Shown here: one piece after another, positions 16,766-25,535 of the stretch | Numbering within the stretch: the stretch's first letter is position 1 | How the letters are laid out: each line of letters opens with the position of its first letter | Assembly (NCBI RefSeq): GCF_003013695.1 | Contig: NZ_CP027792.1 | Coordinates: forward strand, 1,136,501 to 1,200,500 | Source of the DNA: Pulveribacter suum | GTDB taxonomy: Bacteria; Pseudomonadota; Gammaproteobacteria; Burkholderiales; Burkholderiaceae_C | Direction: 5' to 3' | DNA: 64,000 nt | The notes under the pieces: model-generated | The model's input: only the letters and a program-made list of their open reading frames with translations | What the model was told of the DNA's origin: nothing | Databases searched by the model: none | Made by a program: the position numbers and the translations under genes

Positions 16766-19455
16766 ACAGCGCCGCCACCGCAGCCGCCATCGCCGCGCCC
16801 GGGCGCCGGGCCTACGTTCTGGTCTGGGGGCTGGTGGTGCCGCTGGTGCTCGGCCTGACCCTGGCCGTGGCCGCCCTGCTGTGGAGCCAGCGCAGCGCCG
16901 ACCTGGCCGAGGCCGAGGCACAGCTGGGCCGCTTTGCCACCGGCGCCGAAGTCGGCGTCAACCGCGCCCTGCTGGCGCTGGACGTGCTGCTGGCCACGCT
17001 GGAGCAGGTGGCGCCCGCCGCAGGCTCCGCCGAGGGCCCGCCGGCACGCCTGTCCGGCCAGCTGCTGGCGGCCATGGCGCGCCAGAACCTCATGGTGCGC
17101 GACGTGGCGCTGCTGGACGAGCAGGGCGTGCCGCTGGCTGCCTCTGTGCCGGTCGAGCGTGCCGGCGCCGCCCTGCGGCTGCCCAAGGACTTCATCGCCG
17201 CCGCCCTGGCGCCGGCCGTGCCCATGCTGGTCATCAGCGACCCGGTGGTCAACGCACGCAGCGCCGAGCGGGTGATCTGGGTGGGGCGGGCGCTGCGCGC
17301 CCCCGGCGGCGGGCGCTGGCTGGCCGTGGCGCAGGTGCCGGTGGACGCGCTGGTGTCGCTGCTGCAGCAGGGCATGCCGCAGCCGCAGGTGGAAGTCACG
17401 CTGGAGCGTGCCCAGGGCGCGTTGCTGGTGGGGCTGGCCCCGCCGCAGGGCCTGGTGGAGGCCGAACGCGCGGGCGGCCCGCCGCTGGCGCGGCTGGCAC
17501 CGGGGAGCCTGCCGTCCTGGCAGGGCCGCACCCGGCTGCGGGGCGACAGCGGCCTGGTGGCCACGCGCGCGCTGATGTATGAAGACCTGTGGATCACCGC
17601 CAGCCTGCCGCGCGCCGCCGCGCTGGCCGACTGGGGCGAGCAGGCGCGCCTGATCGCCGGCGCGGCCCTGGTGCTGGGCCTGACCATGGTGCTGGCCGGG
17701 GTGCTGGCCACCGTGTACCTGCGGCGCATGCACCGTGCGCGCGCCGTGGTGGCGCAATCCAAGGCGCTGCTGGACGAGGCGCTGGGCGCCATGGTCAGCG
17801 GCTTCATGCTGCTGGACGCGCAGCGCTGCGTGGTGCAGTGGAACCAGCGCTTCGAGGAATTCTTCCCCTGGCTGTCGGGGGTGGTGCGCCCGGGCGTGTC
17901 GTTTTTGCGCGTGCTGCAGACCACCGTGCACTACCACCGCCCCGGCGCCACCCCCGAGGACAAGCGCGCCTGGGTGGACGAGCGCCTGCGCCGCCTGCAG
18001 GACCCGCACGGCACGCTGGAGCAGCGCCTGCCCAGCGGCCGCTGCGTGCAGGTCATCGAGCGGCCCACGCCCGAGGGCGGCCTGGTCATCCTCTACCACG
18101 ACGTGACCGAGCTGCGTCAGGCCACCGCCGAGGTGGAGCACCTGGCCTTTTATGACCCGCTGACGGGCCTGCCCAACCGCCGGCTGCTGCTGCAGCGCAT
18201 CGAGCAGGCCTGCGCCGAGGCGCAGCGCGCCGGCGTGCACGGGGCGGTGCTGTTCATCGACCTGGACCACTTCAAGACGCTCAACGACACCCTGGGCCAC
18301 GAGACCGGCGACGAGCTGCTGCGCCAGGTGGCGCGCCGGCTCGAGTCCGGCGTGCGCGCCGGCGACGTGGTGGCCCGCCTGGGCGGCGACGAGTTCGTGG
18401 TCATGCTGCTGCAGCTGTCCGGCGACGCCGAGCTGGCCGCCGCCCAGGCGCGCGGCGTGGCCGAGCAGATCGTGGCGTTGCTGGCCCGGCCCTACGCGCT
18501 GGCCGGCCAGGTGCACCACGGCAGCGCCAGCCTGGGGGCCACGCTCTTTGGCGCCCAGCTGCAGTCGGCCTCCGAGGTGCTCAAGCAAGCCGACATCGCC
18601 ATGTACGAGGCCAAGGCGCGGCGCGGCAACTCCCTGTGCTTCTTTGACCCCTCCATGCAGGTGAGCCTGAATGCCCGGGCGCGGCTGGTGGCCGACTTGA
18701 AGCGCGCGCTGCCCGGCAACCAGTTCCTGCTGCACCTGCAGCCGCAGCTGGACCAGCAGGGCCGGGTGGCCGGCGCCGAGGCGCTGCTGCGCTGGCAGCA
18801 CCCCGAGCGCGGGCTGGTGCCGCCGGGGCAGTTCATTGCTGTGGCCGAAGACAGCGAGCTCATCGTGCCCATCGGCCGCTGGGTGCTGGACAGCGCCTGC
18901 CAGCTGCTGGCCCGCTGGCAGCACGATGCGGCGCTGCGCGAGCTGTGCCTGAGCGTGAACGTCAGCGCACGGCAGTTCCGCCAGCCCGGCTTCGTGGAGC
19001 AGGTGCTGGCCAGCCTGCAGGCCAGCGGCGCGCGCGCCCACCGGCTGGAGCTGGAGCTGACCGAGTCGCTGGTGCTGGAGGACGTGCAGGACTCCATCGC
19101 CAAGATGCACCAGCTGCGCACGCGCGGGGTGCGCTTCGCGGTGGACGACTTCGGCACGGGCTACTCGTCTCTGGCCTACCTGACGCGGCTGCCGCTGCAC
19201 CGCCTGAAGATCGACCGCTCCTTCGTGCAGCACCTGGGCGAGAGCCACAGCGACGACGTGGTGGTGCAGACCATCCTGGGCATGGCGCGCAACCTGGCAC
19301 TTGAAGTCGTGGCCGAAGGCGTGGAGACGCAGCAGCAGTGCGATTTCTTAACGGTGCATGGCTGCGAGGTGTACCAGGGCTACCTGTTTGCCCGGCCCCT
19401 GCCGCTGGCGCAGTTCGAGGCCTTCGTGCGCGAGCGGGCCGGCCCGGCGGCCTAG
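16762..19455 (+). CDS. Membrane GGDEF-EAL protein with periplasmic sensor and PAS
   Basis: 897 residues. TM1 (17-41), a periplasmic dCACHE-like domain (about 42-295), TM2 (297-320), a PAS-type region (about 335-450), GGDEF (460-625) and EAL (645-890). The diguanylate cyclase site GGDEF is intact at 541-545, and an RxxD inhibitory site (RAGD, 532-535) sits five residues before it. The phosphodiesterase motif EAL (673-675), [10 protein letters not shown] and [13 protein letters not shown] are also intact, so both activities are possible. It makes or breaks cyclic-di-GMP at the inner membrane. The GTG start overlaps the stop of the DctP-like gene. Its stop overlaps that of the convergent chemoreceptor. 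Confidence 0.95.
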   Translation: MNSAATAAAIAAPGRRAYVLVWGLVVPLVLGLTLAVAALLWSQRSADLAEAEAQLGRFATGAEVGVNRALLALDVLLATLEQVAPAAGSAEGPPARLSGQLLAAMARQNLMVRDVALLDEQGVPLAASVPVERAGAALRLPKDFIAAALAPAVPMLVISDPVVNARSAERVIWVGRALRAPGGGRWLAVAQVPVDALVSLLQQGMPQPQVEVTLERAQGALLVGLAPPQGLVEAERAGGPPLARLAPGSLPSWQGRTRLRGDSGLVATRALMYEDLWITASLPRAAALADWGEQARLIAGAALVLGLTMVLAGVLATVYLRRMHRARAVVAQSKALLDEALGAMVSGFMLLDAQRCVVQWNQRFEEFFPWLSGVVRPGVSFLRVLQTTVHYHRPGATPEDKRAWVDERLRRLQDPHGTLEQRLPSGRCVQVIERPTPEGGLVILYHDVTELRQATAEVEHLAFYDPLTGLPNRRLLLQRIEQACAEAQRAGVHGAVLFIDLDHFKTLNDTLGHETGDELLRQVARRLESGVRAGDVVARLGGDEFVVMLLQLSGDAELAAAQARGVAEQIVALLARPYALAGQVHHGSASLGATLFGAQLQSASEVLKQADIAMYEAKARRGNSLCFFDPSMQVSLNARARLVADLKRALPGNQFLLHLQPQLDQQGRVAGAEALLRWQHPERGLVPPGQFIAVAEDSELIVPIGRWVLDSACQLLARWQHDAALRELCLSVNVSARQFRQPGFVEQVLASLQASGARAHRLELELTESLVLEDVQDSIAKMHQLRTRGVRFAVDDFGTGYSSLAYLTRLPLHRLKIDRSFVQHLGESHSDDVVVQTILGMARNLALEVVAEGVETQQQCDFLTVHGCEVYQGYLFARPLPLAQFEAFVRERAGPAA

Positions 19456-21041
19456 GCGGTCGGGCGCGCCAGGGCCGGCTGCGCGAAGGGCGCGCCGGGC
19501 GGGCTGCCGTCGTGCAGTCTGAACGTGCGCACCACGGCCAGCAGCCCGCGGGCCTGGGCCTGCATGGAGCTGGCCGCCGCTGCGGCCTCTTCCACCAGCG
19601 CGGCGTTTTGCTGCGTCACCTGGTCCATCTGCACGATGGCCTGGTTGACCTGGGCGATGCCGGCGCTTTGCTCCTGGCCCGCCAGGGTGATCTCGCCCAT
19701 GAGGCTCTTGACCCGCGTGACGCTGGCCACCACCTCGCCCATGGTGGCGCCGGCCGCGTCCACCAGCTGGCTGCCCGCCTCCACCTGCTTGACCGAGTCG
19801 CCGATCAGCGCCTTGATCTCGTGCGCCGCGGACGCGGAGCGCTGGGCCAGCTGGCGCACCTCGGCGGCCACCACGGCAAAGCCCCGGCCCTGCTCGCCGG
19901 CGCGCGCCGCTTCCACCGCCGCGTTCAGCGCCAGGATGTTGGTCTGAAAGGCGATGGAGTCGATCACGCCGATGATGTCCACGATGCGCCGCGCCGAGGT
20001 GTGGATGGCGGCCATGGTGTCCACCACCTGGCCCACCACCCGGCCGCCCTGTTCGGCCACCTGCGAGGCCTGCGTGGCCAGGTCGTTGGCCCTGTGCACG
20101 TTGTGCATGTTCTGCTGCACGGTGGAGGTGAGCTCCTCCATGGAGGCCGCCGTCTGCTGCAGGGCGCTGGCCTGGCTCTCGGTGCGCGAGGACAGGTCGG
20201 CATTGCCCGCGGCGATCTCGCTGGAGGCGGTGGTGATGGCGTCGGTGCCTTCGCGCACCCGCTGCACCAGCGCCGACAGGCTGCGCTGCATCTGCGCCAT
20301 GGCGGCCATCAGGCTGGCGCTGGCGCCGCCGTGGGCCAGTTCGATGTGCGCCGTCAGGTCGCCCTCGGCGATCGACGTGGCCACGGCTGCGGCGTGGCCG
20401 GGCTCGCCGCCCAGCTGCCCGATGACGCTGCGCGTGAGCCACCAGGACACGGCGGCGCCGGCGGCCAGAGCGGCCGCGGCCAGCGCCAGGCTCAGCGTGA
20501 ACAGCTGGCCGGTGCGGGCGCTGAGCTGGCTGCGCGACTGCTCCACGGCGTCGGTGCGGTCCTTGATGAGCTTGAGCAGCTCGGTGCGGATCTGGCGCCA
20601 CAGCGGCGTTTCCTTGGCGTTGAGCAGCTCGATCGCCGCGTCCCGGTCGCTCTTGGCCAGCTGCACGACCTGCTGCTGCAGCTCGGACTGCTGCTGGTGC
20701 AGCTGGGCGACGCGCTCCAGCGCGGCAGCGGTGGCGCTGTCGCCGCCAGCCAGTGTGCGGGCGGCGGGCAGCTCCTTGCGAAACGCCTCGCGCGCCGCCT
20801 CCAGGTTCTTGTAGCCCTGCTCATTGCCCGGCGCCAGGATGACGTTGCGCAGCGCCTGCCCCATCTGCAGGCCCTGGGCATACAGCGTGCTGCTGGCACT
20901 CAGGAAGGCCTGGTCCTGTTCGATAAAGGTGGTGAAGCGGCTGGAGGCGCTGCGCATGCCGGTGATGGCCACGCCCAGGGCGATGGCAAATATCAGGCAC
21001 ACGAAAGCCATGCCCAGGATCATGCGGCTGCGCAGCGTCAT
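19452..21041 (-). CDS. Methyl-accepting chemotaxis protein
   Basis: 529-residue chemoreceptor of Tar/Tsr layout: TM1 at about 7-28, a four-helix-bundle ligand domain (30-182), TM2 at about 186-208, a short HAMP and a class 36H-type signalling hairpin with the tip [19 protein letters not shown]. Methylation-type Gln/Glu helices ([20 protein letters not shown]) flank it. It ends in ...PALARPTA and so lacks the CheR-docking pentapeptide of the receptor at 12.9 kb. The gene converges on the GGDEF-EAL gene with stop codons overlapping in CTAG and no terminator between them. Confidence 0.94.
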   Translation of the reverse strand: MTLRSRMILGMAFVCLIFAIALGVAITGMRSASSRFTTFIEQDQAFLSASSTLYAQGLQMGQALRNVILAPGNEQGYKNLEAAREAFRKELPAARTLAGGDSATAAALERVAQLHQQQSELQQQVVQLAKSDRDAAIELLNAKETPLWRQIRTELLKLIKDRTDAVEQSRSQLSARTGQLFTLSLALAAAALAAGAAVSWWLTRSVIGQLGGEPGHAAAVATSIAEGDLTAHIELAHGGASASLMAAMAQMQRSLSALVQRVREGTDAITTASSEIAAGNADLSSRTESQASALQQTAASMEELTSTVQQNMHNVHRANDLATQASQVAEQGGRVVGQVVDTMAAIHTSARRIVDIIGVIDSIAFQTNILALNAAVEAARAGEQGRGFAVVAAEVRQLAQRSASAAHEIKALIGDSVKQVEAGSQLVDAAGATMGEVVASVTRVKSLMGEITLAGQEQSAGIAQVNQAIVQMDQVTQQNAALVEEAAAAASSMQAQARGLLAVVRTFRLHDGSPPGAPFAQPALARPTA

Positions 21042-21176
21042 GGTGGCGATAGGTGAAAAAGAACGGGGAGGGCGCGCACGGGAGAGCCGGCGACGCGCGA
21101 GGGCAGGATTGTCTTTGCCGGCAAAATCCTCAGTGGCTGCAGGGAAAGGCGCCAGTGGGCGCTCACCCGGGGCGCG

Positions 21177-22088
21177 TCAGCTGCGCCGCGACGACACCAC
21201 GATGCCCCCCACGATCAGCGCAAAAGCCGCCGCGTGGTACGCCCGCGGCGCCTCGCCCAAAAAGGCCGCGGACAGCAGCGCCGCAAACAGCGGCGTGAGG
21301 TTGATGAAAAACCCCCCCATCACCGGCCCGGCCCGCTGCACGCCCAGGCCCCAGCAGCGATAGGCGAGGATGGCCGGGCCGATGGCGATGAAGGCCAGCG
21401 CCGCGGCCAGCCCCCAGCCCCACTCGAAGCGGCGCACGCCCAGCGACCACTCCACGCCGGCAAACGCGCCCGACCACATCAGCCCGAAGACCATCTGCGC
21501 CAGCAAGAAGCCCGCCCAGTCGGCGCGCACATCGGCGGGCTCGCTGGTGCGCACCAGCAGCCAGCTGTACAGCGCCCAGGCCAGGGTGGCCAGCACCATG
21601 TACAGGTCGCCCGGCACCAGGCGCAGGGCCAGCAGCTCCTGCCAGCTGCCGCGCGAGAGCACCAGCAGCACCCCGGCCACCGACGCCAGCGCCCCCGCCA
21701 CCTGCCGGCGCGACACGGGCGCGCCGAAGAACAGCGCGCCGATGGTCAGCATCCAGATCGGCACGCCCGCGCCCACCAGCGTCACGTTCAGGGGGGTGGA
21801 GGTCTGCAGCGCCATGTATTGCAGTGCGTTGTAGCTGCCGATGCCCAGCAGGCCCAGCAGGCAGTAGCGGCGCCAGTGCGGCCACAGGCCGCTGTGCGGG
21901 CGCAGCACGCGCCAGGCCAGCGGCGCCAGCAGCGCAAAGGCCAGCAGCCAGCGCAGAAAGTTCAGCGCCACCGGCGCGACCAGGGTGTGCACCAGGCGGC
22001 CAACGACGGCGTTGCCGGCCCACATCAGCGGCGCGGTGGCCAGCAGCAGGGCGGTGGACAGGGTGAGGGGGGCGCGGTTGGAACTCAT
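21177..22088 (-). CDS. EamA/DMT-family transporter
   Basis: 303 residues, ten hydrophobic segments arranged as two EamA halves (early APLMWAGNAVVGRLV; second half LAWALYSWLLVR). The drug/metabolite transporter family exports metabolites or amino acids; the substrate cannot be told. The start at 22088 (MSSNRAPLTL) is preferred over the longer reading from 22154, whose first 22 residues are Ala/Arg-rich without similarity. Stands alone, divergent from the quinone oxidoreductase gene. Confidence 0.9.
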   Translation of the reverse strand: MSSNRAPLTLSTALLLATAPLMWAGNAVVGRLVHTLVAPVALNFLRWLLAFALLAPLAWRVLRPHSGLWPHWRRYCLLGLLGIGSYNALQYMALQTSTPLNVTLVGAGVPIWMLTIGALFFGAPVSRRQVAGALASVAGVLLVLSRGSWQELLALRLVPGDLYMVLATLAWALYSWLLVRTSEPADVRADWAGFLLAQMVFGLMWSGAFAGVEWSLGVRRFEWGWGLAAALAFIAIGPAILAYRCWGLGVQRAGPVMGGFFINLTPLFAALLSAAFLGEAPRAYHAAAFALIVGGIVVSSRRS

Positions 22089-22214
22089 CGGGGCGGCCAC
22101 TGTAACTGTCCGGGCGCGGGCGCGCGCGGGCGACTGCGCGGCGCGGGCAAACATGGCACGATACCGGCCGAACCGGCGAGGCCCCTGGCGGGCCTTGCCT
22201 CAAGGAGAACACCC

Positions 22215-23201
22215 ATGACCCGCGCCATCCAGATCCGCCAGCACGGCGGCCCCGAAGAACTCGAGCTGACCGACGTGCCCGTGAGCGAGCCGGCCGCAGG
22301 CCAGGTGCGCATCCGCCACCGGGCCATCGGCCTGAACTTCATCGACGTGTACCACCGCACGGGGCTGTACCCGCTCCCCATGCCCGCCACCATCGGCATG
22401 GAGGGCGCGGGCGTCATCGAGGCGGTGGGCGAGGGCGTCACGCACCTGCAGGTGGGCGACCGCGCGGCCTACGCCAGCATGCCGCCGGGCAGCTATTGCG
22501 AGGCGCGTGTGATGCCCGCCATGAACGTGTGCAAGCTGCCGGACGCCATCAGCTTCGAGACCGGCGCGGCCATGATGCTCAAGGGCCTGACGGCGCAGTA
22601 CCTCTTGAAGAAAACCCTGCCGGTGGAGGGCCTGCAGCCCGGCGACCACGTCTTGTTCCACGCCGCGGCCGGCGGCGTGGGCCTGATCGCCTGCCAGTGG
22701 GCGCGCGTGCTGGGCCTGCAGCTGATCGCCACGGCCGGCTCGGACGAGAAGTGCCAGCTGGCGCTGGCCAACGGCGCGGCCCACGCCATCAATTACCGCA
22801 CCGAGGACTTCGCCGCGCGCGTCAAGGACATCACCGGCGGGCGCGGCGTGAAGGTGGTCTATGACTCCGTGGGCAAGGACACCTGGGACCAGTCGCTCGA
22901 TTGCCTGCGCCCCTTCGGCCTGATGGCCAGCTTCGGCAACGCCTCGGGGCCCGTGCCGCCGTTCGCGCCGGGCGCGCTGGGCGCCAAGGGCTCGCTGTAC
23001 GTCACGCGCCAGACGCTGTTCTCGCACATCAGCTCGCGCCAGGCCACGCAGGCCATGGCCGACGACCTGTTCGCGGTGGTGGCCAGCGGCCAGGTGAAGA
23101 TCCACATGGCGCAGCGCTATGCGCTGGCCGACGTGCAGCAGGCGCACCGCGACCTGGAGGCGCGCAAGACCACCGGCTCGACCATCCTGACGCTGCCGTG
23201 A
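22215..23201 (+). CDS. NADPH:quinone oxidoreductase, zinc-free MDR family
   Basis: 328 residues of the QOR type. N-terminal GroES-like half (HRAIGLNFIDVYHRTGLYPL, GMEGAGVIEAVGEG), then a Rossmann half with HAAAGGVGLIACQWAR in place of the classical GxGxxG, and YDSVGKDTWDQSL. No zinc-binding cysteines are present. It reduces quinones by one electron with NADPH in the cytoplasm and protects against quinone toxicity. Strong ribosome site AAGGAGA six bases before the ATG. Its TGA overlaps the GTG of the Nudix gene. Confidence 0.94.
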   Translation: MTRAIQIRQHGGPEELELTDVPVSEPAAGQVRIRHRAIGLNFIDVYHRTGLYPLPMPATIGMEGAGVIEAVGEGVTHLQVGDRAAYASMPPGSYCEARVMPAMNVCKLPDAISFETGAAMMLKGLTAQYLLKKTLPVEGLQPGDHVLFHAAAGGVGLIACQWARVLGLQLIATAGSDEKCQLALANGAAHAINYRTEDFAARVKDITGGRGVKVVYDSVGKDTWDQSLDCLRPFGLMASFGNASGPVPPFAPGALGAKGSLYVTRQTLFSHISSRQATQAMADDLFAVVASGQVKIHMAQRYALADVQQAHRDLEARKTTGSTILTLP

Positions 23202-24019
23202 GCGGGCAGCACGCGCCCGATTGGGCGCGGGCCGCACGCAAGCGCGCTCACGCCGGCGCTGCCCGGCCGCGCCTGCCGCTGCTGCTGGGCCAGAGCACCA
23301 TCGGCTCGGTCGCGACTGGACTTTTGGATGAAATCGGGCTGCAACCATTGTGTAGCAAGCGCTGGCAGCTATCAAAAGTGAAGCAAGACCGGGGCGCCGC
23401 CTGGCAGCTTGAAGGTGGAGACGCCACCCAGGCCCTGAACGCCCTGGCCCAGGCCCTGCGCGCCGCCGGCCGCTGCGGCCCCTGGCGGGACGAGCAGGTG
23501 GCCGTGTGCGACGCGCAGGGCGTGCGCCAAGCCAGCGTGGAGCGCGGCGCCGTGCGCGTGCTGGGCATCGCCACGCAGGCGGTGCACCTGGTGGGCCTGG
23601 ACGCCAGCGGCGAGCGCCTGTGGCTGCAGCAGCGCTCGCGCACCAAGGCCACGCACCCGCTGGCCTGGGACACGCTGATGGGCGGCCTGGTCAGCGCCGC
23701 CGACGACATCGACACCGCCCTGGCGCGCGAGACCTGGGAGGAGGCCGGACTGCGGCTGGCCCAGCTGGCCGGCCTGCAGCGCGGCGGCACCGAGCGCGGC
23801 ACCCGGCCCAGCGACGAAGGCGGGCCCGGCTGCGGCTGGATGGACGAGCGCATCCACTGGTTTCGCGCCGCCCTGCCCGCCGGCCTGCAGCCGAGCAACC
23901 AGGACGGCGAGGTCGAGCGCTTCGAATGCCTGCCCCACGCCCAGGTGCAGACCCGCCTGGCGCAGGGCGTTTTCACGCCCGAGGCGGCGCTGGTGCTGGC
24001 CGCGTTCTACGGCTGGTAG
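23198..24019 (+). CDS. Nudix hydrolase with N-terminal DUF4743-type domain
   Basis: About 273 residues. The C-terminal Nudix domain has the box GGLVSAADDIDTALARETWE followed by EAGL: the REx2EExG core that binds Mg is intact, but the first Glu of the box is Asp. The N-terminal 110 residues match the DUF4743 domain found with thiamine-pyrophosphokinase-like Nudix enzymes. The start is a GTG overlapping the stop of the quinone oxidoreductase, so the pair is coupled. A copy of the dispersed repeat lies in frame near residues 41-63 (LLDEIGLQPLCSKRWQL). The substrate is unknown, probably a nucleoside-diphosphate derivative. Confidence 0.88.
   Translation: MSGQHAPDWARAARKRAHAGAARPRLPLLLGQSTIGSVATGLLDEIGLQPLCSKRWQLSKVKQDRGAAWQLEGGDATQALNALAQALRAAGRCGPWRDEQVAVCDAQGVRQASVERGAVRVLGIATQAVHLVGLDASGERLWLQQRSRTKATHPLAWDTLMGGLVSAADDIDTALARETWEEAGLRLAQLAGLQRGGTERGTRPSDEGGPGCGWMDERIHWFRAALPAGLQPSNQDGEVERFECLPHAQVQTRLAQGVFTPEAALVLAAFYGW
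23320..23385 (-). repeat. Dispersed repeat copy 5, inside the Nudix gene
   Basis: Contains GAAATCGGGCT and CAAGCGCTGGCAGCTATCAAAA. It lies in reverse orientation to the gene and is translated without a stop. Confidence 0.85.
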
Positions 24020-24029
24020 GGTGGCGCTC

Positions 24030-24090
24030 TTAAATCGATAGCTACTCGCGCTTGCTGGGCAAGCGCTGCAGCCGCTTTTCATTAGAATTT
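24030..24090 (+). repeat. Dispersed repeat copy 6
   Basis: TCGATAGCTACTCGCGCTTG-CTGGG-CAAGCGC between the Nudix and SBF-like genes. The core GCGCTTG/CAAGCGC is a perfect seven-base hairpin and may stop the Nudix transcript. Confidence 0.8.
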
Positions 24091-24115
24091 CTGGCTCGTT
24101 TGCCACCCCAGCGCC

Positions 24116-25090
24116 ATGGCCCGCCCCCGCCTGCTCCCCGACAATTTCACTCTGGCCCTGCTGGCCGCCGTGGCGCTGGCCAGTGCGCTGCCGGCTACCG
24201 GGCGCGTGGGCGCTGCGCTGGAGCACGCCACCACCCTCGTCGTGGCGCTGCTGTTTTTCATGCACGGCGCCAAGCTCTCGCGCCAGGCGGTGCTGGCCGG
24301 CATCGGCCACTGGCGGCTGCACCTGGTGGTGGTGCTGAGCACCTTTGCGCTGTTTCCGCTGCTGGGGCTGGCGCTGCGGCCGGTGCTGCAGCCGCTGGTC
24401 ACGCCGCAGCTCTACACCGGCGTGCTGTTTCTGTGCGTGCTGCCGGCCACGGTGCAGTCGGCGATCGCCTTCACGGCGGTGGCCGGGGGCAACATGGCCG
24501 CGGCCGTGTGCAGCGCCTCGGCGTCCACGCTGCTGGGCATCTTCATCACGCCGGTGCTGGTCAGCGTGGTGCTGCCGCACGCGGGCACGGCGGAGCAGGA
24601 CGTGCTGGGCGGCATCCTGCGCATCATGGCGCAGCTGATGCTGCCGTTTGCTTGCGGCCACTTGCTGCGCCCGTGGATCGGCGGCTTCATGGCGCGGCGC
24701 GCGGCGGCGCTGAAGTACGTGGACCAGGGCTCGGTGCTGCTGGTGGTCTATACGGCCTTCAGTGCGGCCGTGGTGGGCGGGCTGTGGCAGCTGCTGCCGC
24801 TGCCGGCGCTGGCCGGCCTGCTGGTGGTGTGCGCGGTGATCCTTGGCCTGGCCCTTGCGTTCACCGCCTGGCTTGCGCGGCGCCTGGGCTTTTCGCGCGA
24901 AGACGAGATCACCATCGTCTTTTGCGGATCGAAGAAGAGCCTGGTCAGCGGCGTGCCCATGGCCAAGGTGCTGTTCGACTCGCAATCGGCCGGCGCCATC
25001 GTGCTGCCGCTGATGGTGTTCCACCAGCTGCAGCTGATGGTGTGCGCGGTGCTGGCGCAGCGCTACGCAAGGCCGGCGCGACAGGGCTGA
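24116..25090 (+). CDS. SBF-like (bile acid:sodium symporter family) transporter
   Basis: 324 residues with ten hydrophobic segments. Family features include FMHGAKLSRQAVLAG in the second helix, TGVLFLCVLPATVQSAIAFT and the C-terminal ITIVFCGSKKSLVSGVPMAK, which together match the YfeH/SBF_like group. These are sodium-coupled or ion transporters with unknown physiological substrate. Stands alone, 96 bases after the Nudix gene with repeat copy 6 between. Confidence 0.9.
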   Translation: MARPRLLPDNFTLALLAAVALASALPATGRVGAALEHATTLVVALLFFMHGAKLSRQAVLAGIGHWRLHLVVVLSTFALFPLLGLALRPVLQPLVTPQLYTGVLFLCVLPATVQSAIAFTAVAGGNMAAAVCSASASTLLGIFITPVLVSVVLPHAGTAEQDVLGGILRIMAQLMLPFACGHLLRPWIGGFMARRAAALKYVDQGSVLLVVYTAFSAAVVGGLWQLLPLPALAGLLVVCAVILGLALAFTAWLARRLGFSREDEITIVFCGSKKSLVSGVPMAKVLFDSQSAGAIVLPLMVFHQLQLMVCAVLAQRYARPARQG

Positions 25091-25201
25091 GCGGCGCCGG
25101 GCGGGTGCGCCGGCGAACCCACGACTGTCCCTGGGCCGGCTGCGCCCCGACGCCCGCGCAGCCTGCGGCGCAGGACAGGAGGGCTCTGCCCGCCGCACCC
25201 C

Positions 25202-25492
25202 GCCCGCGACCTCCACCTGCCAGCGGCAGCCCGTCTTGCGCAGGAAGTTCTTGAGGTGCCGAGCGCGCCGTGTGCCAGCTCGAACCCTCGATGACCGCGA
25301 AGTCCTTGACGGTCTTGCCGGCGGCCCGCGCCAGCGCCAGCCATGCTTCGGTGGGCGACAGGCCCAGCACCTGCCCCGCCAGGCGCGGCTCGAGGGGCAA
25401 AGCGCTGCCCGGCCTGCCACGACCAGTGCCGAAGGTGCCTGCGGCAGGCCCGCCCAGGCCTGGGCGGGCTGCAGCGGCAGGGCGGTAACCAC
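25202..25492 (-). pseudogene. Broken LuxR-type helix-turn-helix regulator remnant
   Basis: On the minus strand three pieces in two frames recreate a LuxR output domain. A lead-in begins at 25492. GLSPTEAWLALARAAGKTVK and SSWHTAR follow in another frame (about 25400-25262). Then HLKNFLRKTGCRWQVEV returns to the first frame (25258-25202). In intact proteins the order GLTPAEARLA...HTARTHLKNILRKTGCRRQ is continuous. At least two compensating frameshifts separate them and no receiver or ligand domain precedes. The 25.09-25.54 kb gap holds nothing else I can support. Confidence 0.7.
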
Positions 25493-25535
25493 CTCCGCCG
25501 GGCCGCTTGCCCGGGCAGGGGTCAGGTGGCGCAGC

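Noticed and set aside
16399..19248. 949-residue minus-strand frame
   Set aside because: Antisense shadow of the GGDEF-EAL gene: His/Gln/Leu-rich, with no domain.
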